DNA of 64,000 bases, taken from positions 65,535,911 to 65,599,910 of the forward strand of contig NC_039360.1 in NCBI RefSeq assembly GCF_003573695.1. The letters are read 5' to 3'. This stretch comes from Papaver somniferum (lineage: Eukaryota > Streptophyta > Magnoliopsida > Ranunculales > Papaveraceae). Position numbers and translations under genes: made by a program. Below are positions 32,645-45,062 of this stretch, in pieces. The number at the start of each line of letters is the position of its first letter. The first letter of the stretch is position 1. The notes beneath the pieces were generated by a model that was not told where the DNA came from, made no database searches, and was given only the letters and a program-made list of their open reading frames with translations.

Positions 32645-35169
32645 TGTTGATGGTGGTTTTTAGTTCAGGGTTAAAATTGTAAAACCTCACATTTAATGTG
32701 TCGTCACTCTGCAAAGAAACGGAGTCATGTAAAGTGATGAGTGTTCAACCTCTCCACTAGCGTATTTATTGAGCAACTCAATATGTTCACATGAAATTTA
32801 TCCAGACTGACGCATGTAAGAAACAATCCGCCATGGATTAGTAGGTGCAAAGTCCTACCGAAAATCAGAAAGCAAAGAATAAAGGAGCCGCGGAGAAGGA
32901 GCAACAATGAGACGAAGCGTGGGCATGCCATAGGCCAGCCGGCGCCACTTGTCCACGCCCATGCTACCCAACCGTCCCTTACTCCTTTGTCGACCAATCA
33001 GGTCGCTTTAAACCTGCCACACTCCTATGAGTTGTGGCTGGGACCATACTTGCCGGTCCTATTCCCCATCGACCAATCAGGTCGCATTAAACCTACCACG
33101 CGCACCAGAAGTGTAGCCACACTCGTGCTTGGCCGGCCCCCTCTTTTTATTGACCAATCAGGTTGCTCTAAACCTGCCACAATATTAAAAGAGGTGGAAT
33201 TACGTCAAGTGGTCACCATGCCAAATTGGCTTCCCAAAGATTGTACAAACAACTGGGAACGTTTGGTAAACAATTTTAGTATGAGATACATTCCAAAAGT
33301 TTCGTATGGATGTCTAGCATAACATACTAAAAATTCAAATCAATCGGAGTAACAAGCTAAAAGATACAACATAAAAGGCGATCTAGGTCATGGCTGAAAA
33401 CTGACATAATCCCTCCTGAATTCTTCCTGAGTTTCACTGTCGGGCTGTTTTCACCTCCTAAACGAGCTCAAAACCTAAATATTCCCTCTTGGAGAGATAG
33501 AAAATTCTATTCTGATTAGAATGGAGGTGCGGACCGTCAAAATCCGAGTTCGTACGAGAATTCTACAATGATTTTAGTGAGGGTCCCACATCTGAATTTT
33601 CTGATGACGAAACTTCATGAGTTGACCCAAATTTATGGGAATCATCTCAACCATCCAACTTGGCTAGCCAACTTAAACGGTTTATATTTAATTTGAGCCA
33701 ATCATCTCGGCCATCCACGGCCACATGCCGCATGCCTTATGCACTAATTAGGGTTTGGGCATGACAAACCCTAATTTAGGCGAAGTTGCTACGCCAAACG
33801 AGCCAAAACAATGTTCCACAGGGCATTGGGATTGATGTGGCCACTGAAACTGATGCTGTCACACCATATTTGAGTCTAACACCAATGTGCCAAAATTTAG
33901 TGTTCATGGCTACGCCATGCGCTACTTGCACTATCGTGTCGTTGGCATGCAAAAACTATGCAGCATTCCACCGTGCCACTGGCATGCACGAACTATGCCA
34001 TCCATGTCGCAGTACCACTGACATGCGCTAAAGGCGCTACTGTACCATTATCAAGCGCCAACAGAAGGTATCCATAATCAACATCTACCCTTCCTCATGA
34101 GATGCAATCTCAGCCATCCAAGTTCGCCACCGAACTGACATACTTGTGGCAAGTTTTAGGCGATCAGCCGCTTAAATCTAGTGTCCATGGCTACACCAGG
34201 CGCCACTTACACCACCTTGCCAATGGCATGCACGAGCTATGCCAGTCATGCCGCGGTGCCACTGGCATACACCAAGAATGCCACTGTGCCATTACCAGGC
34301 GCCAACAGAAGGTAGCCATAATCAACGGCTACCCTTCCTCATGAGATGCAATTTCAGCCATCCAAGTTCGCCACCGAAATGACGGACTTGTGGCAAGTTT
34401 TAGGCGACCAGCCAAGACGAGCCTAATAGCATCACATGTTATTTTCCTGCGGCAAGAATCTTGATTTTGGCTTGCCACACGTAGCAAAGTGCTACATGTT
34501 TTCCACGAAAACACTCGAGACATCAACACATGTCACAAACTGGGGGATACTCATCAGGGTATTGGTCTGGCGGTTTACAGCGTGCGGCGTGCAATACGCC
34601 CGTTACAGGAAAGTGTCATGAAGCGGGACAATTAGTGATGGCAAGAAATAATGGTGTAATCGGATCCACTTCCTTCATCATGGAAGCATAATTTCCGACG
34701 GTTACACGTTACTCCACTCTTCCATCACTCAATCGTTTCCACTTCCTACGAGACCAGGGTACGTTTTATTACGACTTGTATAAATAGGTTCACCTATTTC
34801 CCCCAAAGGACGGTTTTTTGGTCGGCAACAACATAGTATCCAGAAATCACCAAGAACTGATAGCTTTTCACTCTGCAAGCCAGTTCCACTTTTTATGATA
34901 CAAGTCATAAAACAAGCCACATCTTCATAATTAACCATTCTGGTCTCAACACTCTCTTCGCTTCCCTCCCTAAGACCAACCCTTCTCCTTCACTTTGTGA
35001 CCGAAGCAAGCCTGGAACGACCATTTCTTGGTTTAGGCCAGGATTGTACAGATTGATCTCTCGAATCAAAAGTACTCCCGTGCAGTGCATTGTTTAGGGT
35101 TTAGATTCGTTTCTCATACACACACCCAAATTTACCAAAACCAGCAGAAACAGTTTTCACCCACAAACA
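32645..35169 (+). repeat. 5' LTR of element A (2525 bp)
   Basis: Pairs with the two halves of the 3' LTR (39137-40062 and 43219-44853). The main length difference is a 30-40 base segment near 32712 that is present only in the 3' copy (39205-39236). It has internal duplications: a block containing GCGCCAACAGAAGGTA and TTCCTCATGAGATGCAATCTC recurs at about 34065 and 34300. A TATA-like GACTTGTATAAATAGG at 34774 precedes the probable transcription start. Small ORFs inside are not genes. Confidence 0.9.
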
Positions 35170-35188
35170 ATTGGCGACCACACTGGGA
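35170..35188 (+). other. Primer-binding-site region of A
   Basis: ATTGGCGACCACACTGGGA follows the LTR end directly. The ATTGGCG or TTGGCGCC style start after the LTR is common in plant Ty3/Gypsy elements; the exact tRNA was not identified. Confidence 0.55.
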
Positions 35189-35254
35189 GAATTAATCTCT
35201 CATTGCAATATCAATTTCCAATTTACGATTTCATTTTTCAATCCCGATCTCAAG

Positions 35255-35638
35255 ATGGTGGAACTCAGGTCCGGATCAACAACAAACCCTGAAAACACTA
35301 GCGCTGAAATTATCGTCGGTGTTAAAGTTCCTTATAGTGGCATTAACACGCCAACTGTCAACACCAGCGGCGCGGAAAATGTTCCTTCGGGTGTTACACC
35401 TTAGATCACCAGAGCCAGAGCCGCTGCCGCCACCCCCAACGTTTCTTCAAGTGTGACACCTCCAACCGTCGCCAGAGCCGCTGCTACTCTACCATCAGGA
35501 CGAAAGACTGGAGGAGCCAGAGGAAGCCGATCCCTATTACCATTGCTGATTTGATGGAAATACAAGAAGTTTTTGCTAAGGCTCAGACGGACATGACCAC
35601 AAGTCAAATGGAGCGAAACAATGAACATCCGAATGATT
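35255..35638 (+). pseudogene. Gag-start remnant of element A
   Basis: A frame beginning MVELRSGSTTNPENTS, 85 bases after the LTR, runs 49 codons to a TAG at 35402. The same frame then continues with Ala/Arg-rich sequence (ITRARAAAATP, TVARAAATLPSG), and another frame gives PITIADLMEIQEVFAKAQTD up to a stop at 35638. An MVxxRSG start is usual for Gypsy gag proteins. No capsid core or zinc knuckle follows; the tandem array takes that place. Coding capacity is lost. Confidence 0.4.
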
Positions 35639-35849
35639 AGTCAAGGGATTCAGAATTCGGGCGTTAGATTGTCATAAACCAAATGTGACCGAACATCAAT
35701 TGGTGGAGTTGTGCATTAATGTTTTCTGGGGACTCTGTTCACAAAACCATGTAATCTATGATGGAGCATGTGTGTGAATTTTTTTTATTTCTCCAAGGTG
35801 CAGCACCGAGACATATTTCCAAGCTCTCATCCGTGTTGTGTTGGCGCTT

Positions 35850-36445
35850 CGAACTTTGCTCCAGGAGCCGCTTCAACTTTTCGCTTCTAGAACCGTTCCG
35901 TTTCAACGTTTCGCTCCAGAAGCCGCTCCGCTTCCACGTTTCACTCCAGGAGCCGCTTCAACGTTCTCCCCAGAAGCCGCTCCGCTTCCATGTTTCGCTC
36001 CAGGAGACGCTTCAACATTCTCCCCAGAAGTCGCTCCGCTTCAACGTTTCTCTCCAGGAGCCGCTTCAACGTCTCACCTCCAGAAGCCGCTAAAATTCAA
36101 CGTTTCGCTCCAGAAGCCGCTCCGCTTCCACGTTTCACTCCAGGAGCCGCTTCAACGTTCTCCCAGAAGCCGTTCCGCTTCAACATTTCACTCCAGGAGC
36201 CGCTTCAACGTCTCACCTTCACAAGCCGCTCCTCTTCAACGTTTCGCTCCAGAAGACACTCCGCCTCCACGTTTCACTCCAGGAGCCGCTTCAACGTTCT
36301 CCCCAGAAGCCGCTCCGCTTCAACGTTTCGCTCCAGGAGCCGCTTCAACGTCTCACCTCTAGAAGTCGCTCCTCTTCAACGTATCGCTCCAGAAGCCTCT
36401 TCAAAGTTCTCTCCAGAAGCCGTCACTCCTTCCTACCAAGGTTCG
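35850..36445 (+). repeat. Tandem array 1 of element A: 27/54-bp units
   Basis: Alternating 27-bp half-units such as CCGCTTCAACGTTCTCCCCAG and CCGCTCCGCTTCCACGTTTC (first parts) make a 54-bp higher unit (for example starts at 35956 and 36010), about 11 units in all. As 27 and 54 are multiples of three and no unit contains a stop, all three forward frames stay open for long distances. The resulting 18-residue repeats (for example PRFTPGAASTFSPEAAPL) are a by-product unless expression is shown. Confidence 0.9.
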
Positions 36446-36919
36446 TTCCCGTAGACGCCACTCCTCCATGTCAAGGATTATGATCGCAACCATCCAAATC
36501 TCTTCTGATCACAGCTGCTGCTCGTTTGATCTTCACCATAGCAGCAACCAGTACAAAGAATATTTCGTCCATGTGATGCTCCAAGCATCCCATCCAGGAG
36601 AGTACGATAAACTTGTATAAAATCATAAAGGCGTGGATTCAAGGTGGTACAATCAAAGTAACCTACGCTTGAGGACTGAAGCCTCCTTCAGGTTTAGAAG
36701 TTTAAACGCAGTCACCGCTTTACCAGCGAATGCAATGGAAGTACATCTTCCACGAGGAAATAAGCTCAGAATAATTACACATGGGGACTTTTGTCACGCG
36801 GCTTACTCACGGGAGAGCCTGATACACCTAAATCCCAGTCATGCGCGAAGGACATGCCTAGCGGAGACAGAGCTAAGTAACTATCCTTAACCTAATGTTT
36901 TATATCTATTAGGCATATC

Positions 36920-38900
36920 AAATAAGTTTTAAATCTCTTAGTGTTGAGACGTGTAAATTCCTCAACACTCACTACTGTGTTGCTAGGCATGCTTCCTCAA
37001 CACATCCTTTTCTCTTAGTGTTGAGACGTGTAAATTCCTCAACACTTACTACTGTGTTGCTAGGCATGCTTCCTCAACACATCCTTTCCTCTTAGTGTTG
37101 AGACGTGTAAATTCCTCAACACTCACTACTGTGTTGCTAGGAATGCTTCCTCAACACATCATTCCTCTTAGTGTTGAGACGTGTAAATTCCTCAACACTC
37201 ACTACTGTGTTGCTAGGCATGCTTCCTCAACACATCCTTCCTCTTAGTGTTGAGACGTGTAAATTCCTCAACACTCACTACTGTGTTGCTAGGCATGCTT
37301 CCTCAACACATCCTTCCTCTCAGTGTTGAGACGTGTAAATTCCTAAACACTCACTACTGTGTTGCTAGGCATGCTTCCTCAACACATCCTTTCTCTTAGT
37401 GTTGAGACGTGCAAATTCCTCAACACTCACTACTGTGTTGCCAAGCATGCTGCCTCAACACACCCTCCTCTTGGTGTTGAGACGTGCAAATTTCTCAACA
37501 CCACTATTGTGTTGTCAGGCATACTGCCTCAACACATTTTCCTCTTAGTGTTGAGACGTGCAAATTCCTCAACACTTACCACTGTGTTGCCAGGCATGCT
37601 GCCTCAACACATCCTTTGTCTTAGTGTTGAGATGTGCAAATTTCTCAACACTCACCACTGTGTTGCCAGGCATATTGCCCCAACACATCCTTTCTCTTAG
37701 TGTTGAGACGTGAAAATTCCTCAACACTCACTACTGTGTTGCCAGGCATGCTACCTCAACACACCCTCCTCTTTGTGTTGAGACGTGCAAATTCCTCAAC
37801 AGTTGTCAGGCATACTGCCTCAACACGTTTTCCTCTTAGTGTTGAGACGTGCAAATTCCTCAACACTCACCACTGTGTTGTCAGGCATGCTGCCTCAACA
37901 TACCCTTTCTCTTAGTGTTGAGACGTGCAAATTCCTCAACACTCACTACTGTGTTGCCAGGCATACTGCCTCAACACATATTTTCCCTTAGTGTTGAGAC
38001 GTGGAAATTTCCTCAACACTCACCACTATGTTTCCAGGAAAACTGCCTCAACACATATTTTCCCTTAGTGTTTAGATGTGAAAATTTCCTCAACGCTGAC
38101 CACTGTGTTGCCAGGCAAACTGCCTCAACACATCCGTGTTGCCAGGTGAACTACCTCAACACATATTTTTCCTTAGTGTTGAGACGTGGAAATTTCCTCA
38201 ACACTCACCACTGTGTTGCCAGACACACTGCCTCAACACATATTTTCCCTTAGTGTTGAGACGTGGAAATTTCCTCAACACTCACCACTGTGTTTCCAGG
38301 AAAACTGCCTCAACACATATTTTCCCTTAGTGTTGAGATGTGGAAATTTCCTCAACACTCACCACATCCGTGTTTCCAGGCAAACTGCCTCAACACATAT
38401 TTTTCCTTTAGTGTTGAGACGTGGAAATTTCCTCAACACTCACCACATCCATGTTGCCAGGAAAACTGACTCAACACATATTTTTTCCCTTAGTGTTGAG
38501 ACGTGGAAATTTCCTCAACACTCACCACATCCGTGTTGCCAGGCAAACCGCCTCAACACATATTTTTTCCTTAGTGTTGAGACGTGGAAGTTTCCTCAAC
38601 ACTCACCACTGTGTTGCCAGGAAAACTGCCTCAACACATCCATGTTGCCAGGAAAACTTCCTCAACACATATTTTCCCTTAGTGTTGAGACGTGTAAATT
38701 TCCTCAACACTCGCCACTGTGTTTCGAGGAAAACTGCCTAAACACATATTTTTCTTAGCGTTAAGATTGCAAAATCCTCAAAACTCACCACTGTGTTGTT
38801 AGGCATACTTCCTCGACACATCTTTCCTTTTAATGTTGAAACGTTCAAACTCCTCAACACTCACTACTGTTGTCATAGTGCTGAGCTTCACCACCTCAAC
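36920..38900 (+). repeat. Tandem array 2 of element A: about 25 units of 76-77 bp
   Basis: The start TTGAGACGTG occurs at 37021, 37098, 37174 and 37250, so the unit is 76-77 bp. Each unit contains GTGTTGAG and, 12-13 bases later, CTCAACAC, able to form an 8-bp hairpin, then GTGTTGC(T/C)AGGCATGCT and CCTCAACACAT. Units left of about 37400 are nearly identical (TGTAAATTCC, GCTAGGCATGCTTCC); units from 37980 to 38750 form a second variant class (GGAAATTTCC, CACATATTTTCCC) with some shortened or extended copies. The last units (38760-38900) decay. The many ORFs (SVETxKFLNT...) are read-through of the array. Confidence 0.95.
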
Positions 38901-39136
38901 ACTCATCTTTGCATTAAGGATCACTGCGCCAACACTTCATGGCATCAACACCCTGTGGCCAAGCCAGAACTATGCCAACACAAGGATCATAGATTACTCA
39001 TGCCTCCTGCCAAATGTTAGTCGAATTTTCCTGGCAATATCTTAATGTATTCCTTTTCGATTTTTATCCTCATCTGTCACCATCTCATGCTTACCCCGCA
39101 ACAATGTCACTGTTACGTGCTAAGCAGGGGATTTAA

Positions 39137-42100
39137 TGTTGATGGTGGTTTTTAGTTCAGGGTTAAAATTGTAAAACCTCACATTTAATGTGTCGTCACT
39201 CTGAAAGAAAACTTATTCTTGAACCTCCTTCACGCTAAGAAACGAAGCCATGTAAAGTGATGAGTGTTCAACCTCTCCATTGGCGTATTTATTGAGCAAC
39301 TCAATATGTTCACATGAAATTTATCCAGACTGATGCATGTAAGCAACAATCCGCCATGGATTAGTAGGTGCAAAGTCCTACCCAAAATCAGAAAGCAAAG
39401 AATAAAGGAGCCGCGGAGAAGGATCAACAATGAGAGGAAGCGTGTCCATGCCATAGGCCAGCAGGCGCCACTTGGACACGCCCCATGCTACCCAACCGAC
39501 CCTTACTCCTTTGTCGACCAATCAGGTCGCTTTAAACCTGCCACACTCCCATGAGTTGTGGTTGGGCCCATACTTGCCGGCCCTATTCCCCATCGACCAA
39601 TCAGGTCACATTAAACCTACCACGCGCACCAGAAGTGTAGCCACACTCGTGCTTGGCCGGCCCCCTCTTTTTATTTGACCAATCAGGTTGCTCTAAACCT
39701 GCCACAATATTAAAAAAGGTGGAATTGCGTCAAGTGGTCACCATGCCAAATTGGCTTCCCAAAGATTGTACAAACAACTGGGAACGTTTGGTAAACAATT
39801 TTAGTATGAGCTACATGCCAAAAATTTCGTATGGATGTCTAGCATAACATACTTAAAATTCAAATCATTCGGAGTAACGAGCTAAATGATACAACATAAA
39901 AGGCGAGCTAGGTCATGGCTGAAAACTGACAGAATCCCTCCTGAATTCTTCTTGAGTTTCACTATCGGGCTGTTTTCACCTCCTAAACGAGCTCAAAATC
40001 TAAATATTCCTGCGTAAGGAGATAGGAATTTTTTTTAATAAGATCAGAATGGAGGGGCGGACTGACCGGTTGTCAGCCATGCAAATACAATTCACTTTCT
40101 CACTCAACTAGATATAAATATAGTACGTGATAAGAAAGAGTTCGCTCCCACAGAGAGGCTTTTGTTGTTATCAATTTTCAGTTTCTTAGTAACCAAGGTT
40201 TTTTTTTTGTTTTATCTAAATAAACAAAGCAATAAAATTAATTGAAAGCAATAAAGTAATTGTAATAATCAATAAGGAGAAGATATTGGTCACATGATAG
40301 TATCATTCACAAAGATAGTATCATTCACAAACATGTATTTTCATCAATGACTAGAATTGGAATTTTAATCTCTCATTTACTAAAATTCCTAGGATATCTT
40401 GATCGCAAGAGTATCCGTTTATTTCCCGATTTTATCACAAACAACATTAAAAGATGCTATTGTGAAATCTACCTAGAAAGCAACCTAAAGTGTAAAAGCA
40501 CAATTAAGTTTAACTCCCTAAGAGCAATAAGTTCTATGAAATAAGACTAATCAATGCAAACAAACGTGTAAAAACACTAATTCGTTTTAACAAAGGTCAT
40601 GATTCATATGCTATTATAAATATGTATCACTACAAGTAATAATGGCACTATGCTACTTAGAATCAGGGATACACAACTATTTCGTATTGAAAATCCTAAT
40701 CTAGCAATAGAGATGAAGACTAATCTAATTGATTCCGGACTCAACCAAACTAGCATTCAAATCATAAAACAATATCAACCATGAATCATAAACAATAAAG
40801 TTTTGAGACAAAACTAATTCATTGATTTAAATAACATGCTTGAGAAATCAATTTTTATCCCATAACCAATAGTTGAGTTTAGTTACTCATAATAATGGAG
40901 TTCATCATAATCATAATCATAAAATAATTGAAGAAGATGAAAAATAAAACGAAAGCAAACCCTAATTGTAGCTATATCCAAAGCTTCAGGAATAATACGT
41001 CCTCCAAAGTTGGAGAAAACTCTCTCCTTTTGTAGCTTTTCCTCTTTCCAAAACTAGGTCTTCAAAGCCCAAAGTCCAAGTGGTCCAATAATCCCATTAG
41101 TGAGAAAAAACCATGTAGAAAATATGTCCAAAAAAATGTCGCCGGAAAGTGGTCGGAAAGCGACCGGAAAAGTGGCCGGAAAACATCTCAGTATCACCAT
41201 TTCCAATCCACTCTTGCATCATTCAACCCTTCACAGTTCACAAATTACCAGCATCTCAGGTCCTTGTTCTTGACAGAACTGATGGAAACAGTTAACACCA
41301 CCAGCTCCAGTTCCGGATCTTCTTTAACAAAACCCTTGTACTCTTCATTACAGCACCACAACTCATTTTTGCCATCACTAGCTTATTCTCCCAGCTACAG
41401 CACTACCACCATAGCTCCACTGCCACAGCCATACTCGGAACCACCTGACTCAGCTACCACTTGCAACTGCAACGGCACCAAGTCCATCCAGCAGCACCAG
41501 CGACTTAGCCTGCAATCCCCCTGGCACATTCAAGCTCCAACTGCTTCACTTCATCATCTTTCAGTCACCGCCATCAGCATCTGCTCATGCTTAACAAGCT
41601 CACTGCAACACATACTCATTCCAATTCCTTGCTGCAACCTAGCTCAAGCTTAGTTAGCGCATCTCAATTCATTTACAAACCACATTCATTCCTATTCCAC
41701 CTGTAATGAGCTAGTACAATCATCTCCTCAACCTCGACAACAACACCAAAAGAATTTCGCCATTCCTTGTACCACCTTGAGTCAGTTCACACACTGCAAC
41801 CTCATCTCAATGCTCTTCTTTGCGACTGCAGCTGCAACTCCATTCTGTTCGGATGACCTGCAATCACTGCCATCACCTATATTTCATTCAATCCATCAGC
41901 TTACAGCTTCTGGCCAACACTTTAATCACTGAAGCCCAAACAAATCTAAGGCAATAACTTCCATTTCCTACACGCTGCCACCATAGCATCACCTGTAGTT
42001 TATACTGAATAAGAACTGAACCTGACAATCAACAGCACCATATTCAGCCTCCGTTCAAATCCTAAGCATTCATCCCCATCAATTCCATCATCTCAGCTTT

Positions 42101-44853
42101 AGTCCCATTGCATCGTGTTGTTCCCCTGCACTAACATTCCTCCTGCAAGACCAACTCCATCTTCTTTCGAATCCAGCACCATAAGCTTCAGCAATCCTCA
42201 TCAGTGCATGAACATAACTCAGAGAAACAACTCCCAACTCCAGCTGCAATACCCATTTCCTACACTGTGAACCCTTGGTAGCAGCATCTCCATTTTAGCT
42301 TCAATTCCACCATGTCAGGTTCTATCACACCATTCTTGACACAACTGAACCCTAAATTCCATCATCAACATCATTACTTACAGCTCAAATTCATCTTCAC
42401 CGTTCAATTCAACAGCAAACCCTAAACCTCCATTGACGGATGCAGTTCACAATCGAACTCAAAATCAAACACAACCCATCTTCTTAAATCAGATTCACAA
42501 CATGACACATAAAAACCCATCACCAATTTCTTCTTATCTGCTTGATTTCAAAATCTCACAGATCCCTTTTTATTCTTGTTCTTCATATCAAGACCACCGG
42601 AATCAAACACCTTTAACAGCAAATCCACCCTCTTCTCGATCTGATTCTGAGCAACAGATCCTCTTCTTTCTTTAACTCTCGATCTCTCCCGTCTTCTGAA
42701 TTTGTGTAATCTTTCAGACATCAGCCATTTTTCTCAGAAGTTTAGGTTGCTGTAATGAGACGGGATTTTCTCGATGCCTAGGATAATAAGATTAATCCAG
42801 CCACCCTACAACTTTAGATAAGGGTTATCTGAATGATTATAAGCATTCACCGCACAGATAAGGGCCACCCACTGAAGCAGCAACCCCTTAGTGATTTCAG
42901 TTCAACTGTCAGTCCTGCGAGACTGACAATTCAGTTAAAAAACTCCGCAACTCTGATATGCTTCAAATGCTCGCAGCTTCTTCATATGATGTCAGAATGA
43001 TCTCATGCTTCCGCCACTGGCTTCGTCTTTTCGTCATCTTCAAGATGACGAGATGAAATCCAGGATTTAAACGAGTTACACTTCTTTTTTCTCCAATGAC
43101 TCCGAAACACCTATAAAACTCAAAAGCAAACATAAGATACATAATTCACAAGAAAACATAGCAAGGAAAGCATAAATACTATATATAAAATTAGGTGTTT
43201 TAGACACCTATCACGGACCGTCAAAATCCGAGTTCGTACGAGAATTCTACAACGATTTTAGTGAGGGTCCCACATCTGAATTTACTGATTACGAAATTTC
43301 ATGAGTTAACACAAATTTATGTGAATCATCTCATCCATCCAACTTGGCTAGCCAAATTAAATGGTTTATATTTAATTTGAGCCAATCATCTCGGCCATCC
43401 ATGGCCACATGCCGCATGCCTTATGCGCTAATTAGGGTTTCGGCATGCCAAACCCTAATTTAGGCAAAGTTGCTACACCAACCGAGCCAAAACAATGTTC
43501 CACAGGGCTTTGGGATTGATGTGGCCACTGAAACTGATGCTTCCACACCACATTTGAGTCTCACACCAATGTGCCAAAATTTGGTGGTCATGGCTACGCC
43601 AGGCGCTACTTGCACCATCGTGCCGCTGGCATGCACAAACTATGCCAGCCATTCCACCGTGCCACTGGCATGCACGAACTAAGACAGCCATGCCGCAGTA
43701 CCACTGGCATGCGCTAAAGGCGCCGCTGTACCATTATCAGGCGCCAATAGAAGGTAGCCATAATCAACAACTACCCTTCCTCATGAGATGCAATCTCAGC
43801 CATCCAAGTTCGCCACCGAACTGACAGACTTGTGGCAAGTTTTAGGCGACCAGCCGCTTAAATCTAGTGGCCATGGATACGCAAGGCGCCACTTACACCA
43901 CCGTGCCACTAGCATGCACGAGCTATGCCGGTCATGCCTCAGTGCCACTGGCATACACCAAAAATGCCACTGTGCCATTACCAGGCGCCAACAGAAGGTA
44001 GCCATAATCAACGGCTACCCTTCCTCATGAGATGCAATCTCATACATCTAAGTTCGCCATCGAACTGACGGACTTGTGGCAAGTTTTAGGCGACCATCCA
44101 AGACGAGCCTAATAGCATCACATGTTATTTTCCTGCGGAAAGACTCTTGATTTTGACTTGCCACACGTAGCAAAGTGCTACATGTTTTCCACGAAAACAC
44201 TCGAGACATCAAACATGTCACAAATTGGGGGGATACTCATTAGGGTATTGGTCTGGCGGTTTACAGCGTGCGGCGTGCAATACACCTGTTACAGGAAAGT
44301 GTCATGAAGCGGGACGGTTAGTGATAGAAAGAAATAATGGTGTAAACGGATCCACTTCCTTCATCATGGAAGCATAATTTCTGACGGTTACAAGTTATCC
44401 CACTCTTCCATCACTCAATTGTTTCCACTTCCTACGAGACCAGGGTACGTTTTATTACGACTTGTATAAATAGGTTCACGTATTTCCCCCAAAGGACAGT
44501 TTTTTGGTCGGCAACAACATAGTATCCAGAAATCACCAAGAACTGATAGCTTTTCACTCTGCAAGCCAGTTCCACTTTCTGATACAAGTCATAAAACAAG
44601 CCACATCTTCAGAATTAACCATTCTGGTCTCAACACTCTCTTCGCTTCCTTCCCTAAGACCAACCCTTCTCCTTCATTTTGTGACTGAAGCAATTTTGGA
44701 ACGAACATTTCTTGGTTTAGGCCAGGATTGTAAAGATTGATCTCTCGAATCAAAAGTACTCCCATGCAGTGCATTGTTTAGGGTTTAGATTCGTTTCTCA
44801 TCCACACACCCAAATTTACCAAAGCCAGCAGAAACAGTTTTCACCCACAAACA
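39137..44853 (+). repeat. 3' LTR of element A, split by a solo LTR
   Basis: Starts TGTTGATGGTGG after a weak purine stretch (GCAGGGGATTTAA) and ends CACCCACAAACA. The insertion 40063-43213 with its duplicated CGGAC accounts for the excess length; without it the LTR is about 2.56 kb. Confidence 0.9.
40063..43213. mobile_element. S: 3.15-kb solo LTR inside A's 3' LTR (TSD CGGAC)
   Basis: Starts TGACCGGTTG, ends GACACCTATCA (TG...CA) and is flanked by CGGAC at 40058-40062 and 43214-43218. The undisturbed 5' LTR of A reads GCGGACCGTCAAAATCC at the equivalent point (near 33533), proving the insertion. No primer site, polypurine tract or pol sequence is present. Positions 41200-42680 are very poor in G (C/A/T-rich), which gives long stop-poor frames such as 41264-41653 and 42433-42675; I do not accept these as genes. 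Long solo LTRs of this size are typical of large plant Gypsy elements, but the lineage is not determined. Confidence 0.8.
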
Positions 44854-45062
44854 CATGTCTTAGCAGACACTTCCTTGGGAGTAATTTTCTTCATGCTCGG
44901 TAATCCCACATGAGTATTACAGATAGGCACAAAAGATGGTTTACTCATTAAAACAAAGTTTTCCTATTTCAAGGATTTGCACTGTTCTTGGGCTAGAAGG
45001 AGTGAAGCAACCAGTTTCTCTTTTTCAACACGAAGGATGTTCATATCAGATGAATGAGTCTC
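44854..45062 (-). pseudogene. O gag, middle fragment between A and B
   Basis: A 209-bp piece of O, including both target duplications (CATGT at its left end, GTCTC at its right end). On the minus strand it encodes THSSDMNILRVEKEKLVASL and LLAQEQCKSLK, then a TAG, then further codons up to the A junction. The first residues follow on directly from REKRLIE at the right side of B (54230-54245), in the same frame once one copy of the 5-bp duplication is removed. It belongs to the coiled-coil region of gag. Confidence 0.75.

Larger units (their letters stand above)
32645..44853 (+). mobile_element. A: 12.2-kb non-autonomous LTR element with tandem arrays (TSD CATGT)
   Basis: Two LTRs (32645-35169; 39137-44853, the latter split by a solo LTR) start TGTTGATGGTGG and end CACCCACAAACA. 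The flanks are CATGT at 32640-32644 and 44854-44858, an exact 5-bp duplication. The primer-site region follows the 5' LTR. The 4-kb internal region holds a short gag-like start and two tandem arrays, with no protease, RT or integrase. The host sequence on both sides is the gag of element O. The Ty3/Gypsy origin suggested by the primer-site style and the gag start is uncertain. Confidence 0.9.

Noticed and set aside
35758..36454. Three overlapping Pro/Ala/Arg-rich ORFs
   Set aside because: Read-through of 27-bp stop-free repeats in all three frames; listed as an array, not as genes.
36920..38760. Many overlapping forward ORFs (up to 190 codons) with SVETxKFLNT repeats
   Set aside because: They arise because the 76/77-bp unit lacks stops and shifts frame with each copy. 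The peptide repeats in all frames and there is no consistent start.
41264..42675. ORFs at 41264-41653 and 42433-42675 inside the solo LTR
   Set aside because: They follow from the G-poor composition (few TAG/TGA stops on this strand), show no domain, and lie inside a TG...CA element bounded by a target duplication.
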